Below, in pieces: positions 61,001 to 64,000 of a DNA stretch of 64,000 nucleotides. Position 1 is the first letter of the stretch; each line of letters begins with the position of its first letter. This stretch comes from Ulota crispa (Eukaryota; Streptophyta; Bryopsida; Orthotrichales; Orthotrichaceae), in assembly GCA_963920765.1 (NCBI GenBank), contig OY987246.1, positions 19,960,868 through 20,024,867 on the forward strand, written 5' to 3'. The notes under the pieces are model-generated. The model was given only the letters and a program-made list of their open reading frames with translations. It was not told the DNA's origin and made no database searches. The position numbers were made by a program, and so were the translations under genes.

Positions 61001-61103
61001 GGCTTTGGCACTTGCTTTCAATACCAACCTCTTTGGTGGTATTACGCACTACAACAGTGGTCAGGCTACAGTGTACTTTGGCTATGAGTGTTTCTACTCT
61101 TGA
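58096..61103 (+). pseudogene. DiT2-like plastid dicarboxylate transporter pseudogene
   Basis: Exon 1 (58096-59055, donor CAG|GTGAG) has a Ser/Arg-rich presumed transit peptide, then FWPLVLSIGVGLALRFLVPK and TKTLTFAAAFGAFTNNVIWL. Exon 2 (59366 to about 59691) has AGNSSAFLLTLAAKNLLCLK and LILYKLFPPKVKDTPKAP. Exon 3 (about 60627-61103) has LGIASIVAAML, WMSDSIAATLASYSMSWPAA and NTNLFGGITHYNSGQATVYF. These match plastidic glutamate/malate translocators of the DiT2 group, membrane antiporters of photorespiratory nitrogen metabolism. It is broken: TAG at 58357 in the transit-peptide region; TAG at 60732, where the family has Trp; exon 3 reached through CAAG where CAG is expected, which shifts the frame; and the last 35 or so residues are missing. 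No replacement last exon was seen downstream. An expressed truncated form cannot be excluded. Confidence 0.85.
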
Positions 61104-62548
61104 CTCTGTCTACTTTCTGATTTTTTGATTTACAACACATGCCCCTCTCTTAAATGTAAATATTTAGTAATTACTTATTATTAGAATTTTCTTAGGATTT
61201 TCATATGTTAGATAGAATGCACAATAATCTTTTTACTAAGTTCTCAAATTGTATCTACTTGATTATGTCACAAAGATTGAAGATATGATATTACAAAGGA
61301 ATAGATGTGCTGTTGTAGAGGTTATTGTGATTTTTGAAGTGTGATATCATAAGCATTAGATATGTGATATTACAGATGGTCAGATGTGATATTATAAGGG
61401 TCATTACAGATTTTAGTAGTATTATTTGTCCTGCAACTCTTTGTTGTAGTTTCTATCCAGTATTGGCCTATAAGGCAAATGATTGTTGTATAAGATTTGT
61501 ACTTGTTGTAGCATAAGATAGTACTAGTCCTCATGTTGGTGCTAAAAGTGACACACCAAGAAGATGACTTGTTTATTGTTCTACAAGGATTTAGTTTGTA
61601 ATTCCTAAAAGATGATCGGAACATGATACAAAAATCTATATTTACTACACACACAGTCACTCATACACACACATGCTAACTAACCAAAGGTTCTTTATTT
61701 GCTTATTGCCTGACTCCTAATTAGATCTTCATGTCTACAACAATCTACTGTAACTATCCGGAATCCAAGAAGGAGTGTCCTAGACCCCATACCTCTTTCA
61801 GATCCGATTTCAATACTAGTTACAAGTTTCAAAAGTTTAACCTCTATATCAAAGGGTTGGACATGGTGTTGTCAAGATCTTTTTAACATGCCTTGAACCA
61901 TGTTAGGCATATTTCCACAAGTTTTCAAGGCCATTGAAGACATGGAACACACTCTACATGGCCTTGTATTACAAACATGTGCTTGAAATTCACACTATAT
62001 TGGGGTTTTTTGCAAACCAAATTTCTAAGGGCTAATTTTGAAGTACACATAAACATAAAAATGATTGAAAAAGCGACAACAAAAAATCCATGTCATGACA
62101 ACAAAAAATCCATGTCACACCTAATCATAAACTGCTACCTACACAATTTCTGTTTCCTTATGTCAACTTGTGTGTTTGATTTGGGTGCATGCATGTCGTG
62201 TTTGGGTGCAAGAGTGCTTACTTGTAGGTTTAATTTTAGCTATTGCTAAATGGCTAGTGTCGCTTATGGGTGCTTCTACACTGAATATTGTGTTTAGGTT
62301 GCCCCACACTAATTTTTTGACATTTCACACTATATAAATATTTACTGTTGGTACAGTATTTTTCATAAAAATTACTGCAACAAACCTTTTTTAGAGGGCC
62401 TATCAACAACAATGAAGCTGCAAGAAGACAAACTAGTGGCTTCTAAGTCACAAACCATGTGAAATCCAAGTATATAGAGAGTTGCATGCACTTGCAAGTG
62501 GTCAAGTGATGAGTCATGAGGTAACTTACTAGGGCAAGGCAACCTAAT
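61104..62548. other. AT-rich intergenic DNA with a transposon fragment
   Basis: About 61160-61415 resembles the interior of the 1501-bp element at 43910 (CAAATTGTATCTACTTGATT, then GATATTACAAAGG-type repeats). No gene recognised in the rest. Confidence 0.5.
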
Positions 62549-62666
62549 CAGTGTTTTTTTTTTCTGGCAACAAGATGTCAATTCTGCCCATTGGTACGTC
62601 TTCCTTCCACATATGCTCCAATGAGGTGGGCAGAATCAACATCTTGTCGCCAGAAAAAAAACACTG
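62549..62666. mobile_element. 118-bp hAT-type foldback MITE
   Basis: Ends CAGTGTTTTTTTTTTCTGGC and complement, flanked by the 8-bp repeat AACCTAAT (62541-62548 and 62667-62674). An 8-bp duplication and CAGTG terminus fit hAT. Confidence 0.85.
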
Positions 62667-62698
62667 AACCTAATTGTCAAGGCAACCTAAATGCAATA

Positions 62699-63003
62699 AG
62701 GTAGGAGGCTCATAAATGGAGCATCTAAGGGCTGAAATTGAATTTTGGGTAGGTGAAACTCCTTGAAATGATTTTCAATAAACTTTCCTTGAAAGACAAG
62801 AAGAATTGGCATCTAACCCAAATTCTATATTTTGAAACTTTGTAAAATTAGTTATGAATATTTGAAGTGGAAAGGCCATAGGGCTCTATAATGGAGCACC
62901 TCCTCAAACGTACGTGAGTTGTACATAGTTAAAGGGTTATGAGAAACAAGGTATACAAAAAGAGTACATTTGAAGAGGTGCTCCGAATTTGAGCCTCCTA
63001 CCT
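62699..63003 (+). mobile_element. TA-flanked MITE, AGGTA family, 305 bp
   Basis: Ends AGGTAGGAGGCTCATAAATG and GAGCCTCCTACCT, TA at 62697-62698 and 63004-63005. Close relative of 31301-31624. Confidence 0.85.
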
Positions 63004-63642
63004 TATTCAGTGTAGCAAAACTACTTTGGCATCTTCGCAGCACACGTGGCAACCAATCACAGTTTCCAAAGGCATTGAATTTACCTGGTTCCTTACGGTG
63101 TGAAAAGGCCTCAAGCCCCGTCATCAAGCGCGCACGAATGAAGCACGCCAACGCCGACACCTGTTCGGCCTCAGCAATCCCGATACGCCAGAACTTACTC
63201 AAGTGTTAAGCTTAACGCATCGCGTTTCGGACGAGAAGGTTTTCGACGAATTCCTTCGCCCGCAAATTCATCGCCCTCGCCATAGAAGTCATCCATCAGT
63301 CCTCATTCAAACCTGCATGGCTGCCGTTCCGTTAGGCAGCCCCGGTTTGAATCGGCTCCGCTTTCGAGCTGCTTCGCATGGATCTAGCATAGTTCGAGTT
63401 AGGGTTTTTCGGACCGACTCGGAATAGGGTTTCGGAGTTCGTGGTGGTGAAGATTCGGAGGTTTGGGATTCGGAGGGTTTGGGACTGTTTGTGCGTTGGA
63501 GTTTGGGCATGAAGGAAGGCGGGGAGGAAGAAAACGCAATCCTCGCCTTCGCCTTCGCTTTTTGCTGTGCCGACGACGACGACGTCCCCCGCCGATCGGA
63601 CGAAATAAATATAAAGCGCGGGGGGGCTCGATCTGGAGCTTG
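63004..63642 (+). promoter_or_regulatory. Probable promoter and 5' leader of the Lunapark gene
   Basis: Composition becomes GC-rich from about 63100. CACGTG (63043-63048, a G-box core in CACGTGGC) and a nearby CCAAT (63053) are candidate elements. A 44-codon upstream frame runs from ATG 63509 to TGA 63641-63643. The transcription start is unknown. ATAAATATAAAG near 63606 is too close to the main ATG to be its TATA box. Confidence 0.45.
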
Positions 63643-63643
63643 A
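63509..63643 (+). CDS. Upstream ORF, 44 codons, overlapping the Lunapark start
   Basis: ATG at 63509 opens a 44-codon frame (MKEGGEEENAILAF...) that ends in TGA at 63641-63643. The last A of that stop is the first base of the Lunapark ATG (TGATG). No known peptide is recognised; any role would be in translational control, and only if this is transcribed leader. Confidence 0.4.
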   Translation: MKEGGEEENAILAFAFAFCCADDDDVPRRSDEINIKRGGARSGA

Positions 63644-64000
63644 TGGGGCTTCTGGGCGCCCTGTTCACCAGGGGGAACAAGAATGACTTCGAGAAACGGC
63701 TGCAGCACTTGACGAAGGAGGAGGTGACTGTGCACTCGCGCTTGAAACGACGCACGCAGCGATGGCGCAAGCTCGCTCGAGTCATGATCATTTACTCCAT
63801 CGTCGGAGAGGTCCGTCTCTTCCTTACCTTGCCCTAAACCCTAAGTTAGTCTATATGGTGGATGGCCTTACTCGATATGGTGGATTGCCTTACTCGATGT
63901 GGTGGATTTTTTGTTGCTACTTGACTGACCGTGAGGTTTTGCTGTTTCAGGCACTTGCGTTGGGGTTTGCGATCCTGTCAACGAGGTCTGCCGACTTGCC
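63643..64000 (+). CDS. LNP: Lunapark-like ER-shaping protein, 5' end
   Basis: Exon 1 is 63643-63810 (56 codons, donor GAG|GTCCGT). Exon 2 begins at 63951 after TTTCAG and runs off the window. The start MGLLGALFTRGNKNDFEKRL, the KEEVTVHSRLKRR block and RWRKLARVMIIYSIVGE joined to ALALGFAILSTRSADLP match the N-terminus of plant Lunapark proteins: a coiled segment, then the first of two closely spaced membrane segments. The family stabilises three-way junctions of the tubular ER and in plants has ubiquitin-ligase-related roles. The zinc-ribbon part would lie beyond the window. Joining the exons keeps the frame. Confidence 0.85.
63854..63907. repeat. 22-bp tandem repeat in Lunapark intron 1
   Basis: Two and a half copies of TATGGTGGATTGCCTTACTC plus two bases. 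Confidence 0.85.

Noticed and set aside
63606..63616. TATA box for the Lunapark gene
   Set aside because: It lies only about 30 bp before the start codon, which would leave almost no leader.

Overview
The window looks like nuclear DNA of a streptophyte, most likely a land plant with a repeat-rich, AT-rich genome. The host genes are plant-type: a kinesin-light-chain-related TPR protein of the KLCR/CMU type, an extensin-like proline-rich wall protein, a plastidic dicarboxylate transporter relative and a Lunapark protein. They have short GT-AG introns and are separated by long stretches of AT-rich repeats. I cannot name the species from sequence alone; a seed-free plant is possible but unproven. 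I recognised no rRNA, tRNA or CRISPR array.

Layout. 1-8190 is mostly repeat DNA and holds a dead Tc1-like transposon (5409-6993). 8191-11520 (minus) is a complete five-exon KLCR/CMU gene, with its leader and GC-rich promoter up to about 13.3 kb. 13.4-25.2 kb is a mosaic of small transposons and minisatellites. 25209-29575 (minus) is a complete nine-exon USP39/SAD1 splicing-factor gene. 29.6-41.8 kb is again nested transposons. 41836-50061 is a near-perfect palindrome carrying two identical tail-to-tail copies of an intronless proline-rich-protein gene around a 1.5 kb transposon; a 200-N gap sits inside it, and the 2377 bp on either side of the gap are near-duplicates, so the scaffold probably counts the palindrome centre twice. 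50-57.8 kb is another transposon mosaic. 58096-61103 is a decayed DiT2-like dicarboxylate transporter pseudogene. 63643-64000 is the 5' end of a Lunapark gene that runs off the window.

The main new observation is the organisation of the intergenic DNA. Much of it consists of non-autonomous elements bounded by TTAA and starting mostly CCCCTnAA, a piggyBac-like signature. They fall into size classes of about 227, 655 and 925 bp once later insertions are subtracted. They nest in one another at TTAA and abut in chains that share a TTAA. A second set is TA-flanked, with termini like AGGTAGGAGC. Foldback elements with 8-bp or 9-bp target duplications sit among and inside them. In several cases a second copy supplies the empty site, so the order of insertion can be read directly.

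The live genes are unrelated in function (microtubule/cell-wall scaffold, pre-mRNA splicing, cell wall, ER shaping) and show no operon-like linkage. Exon coordinates were derived by hand from splice signals and protein-family similarity remembered from training; no database search was run.
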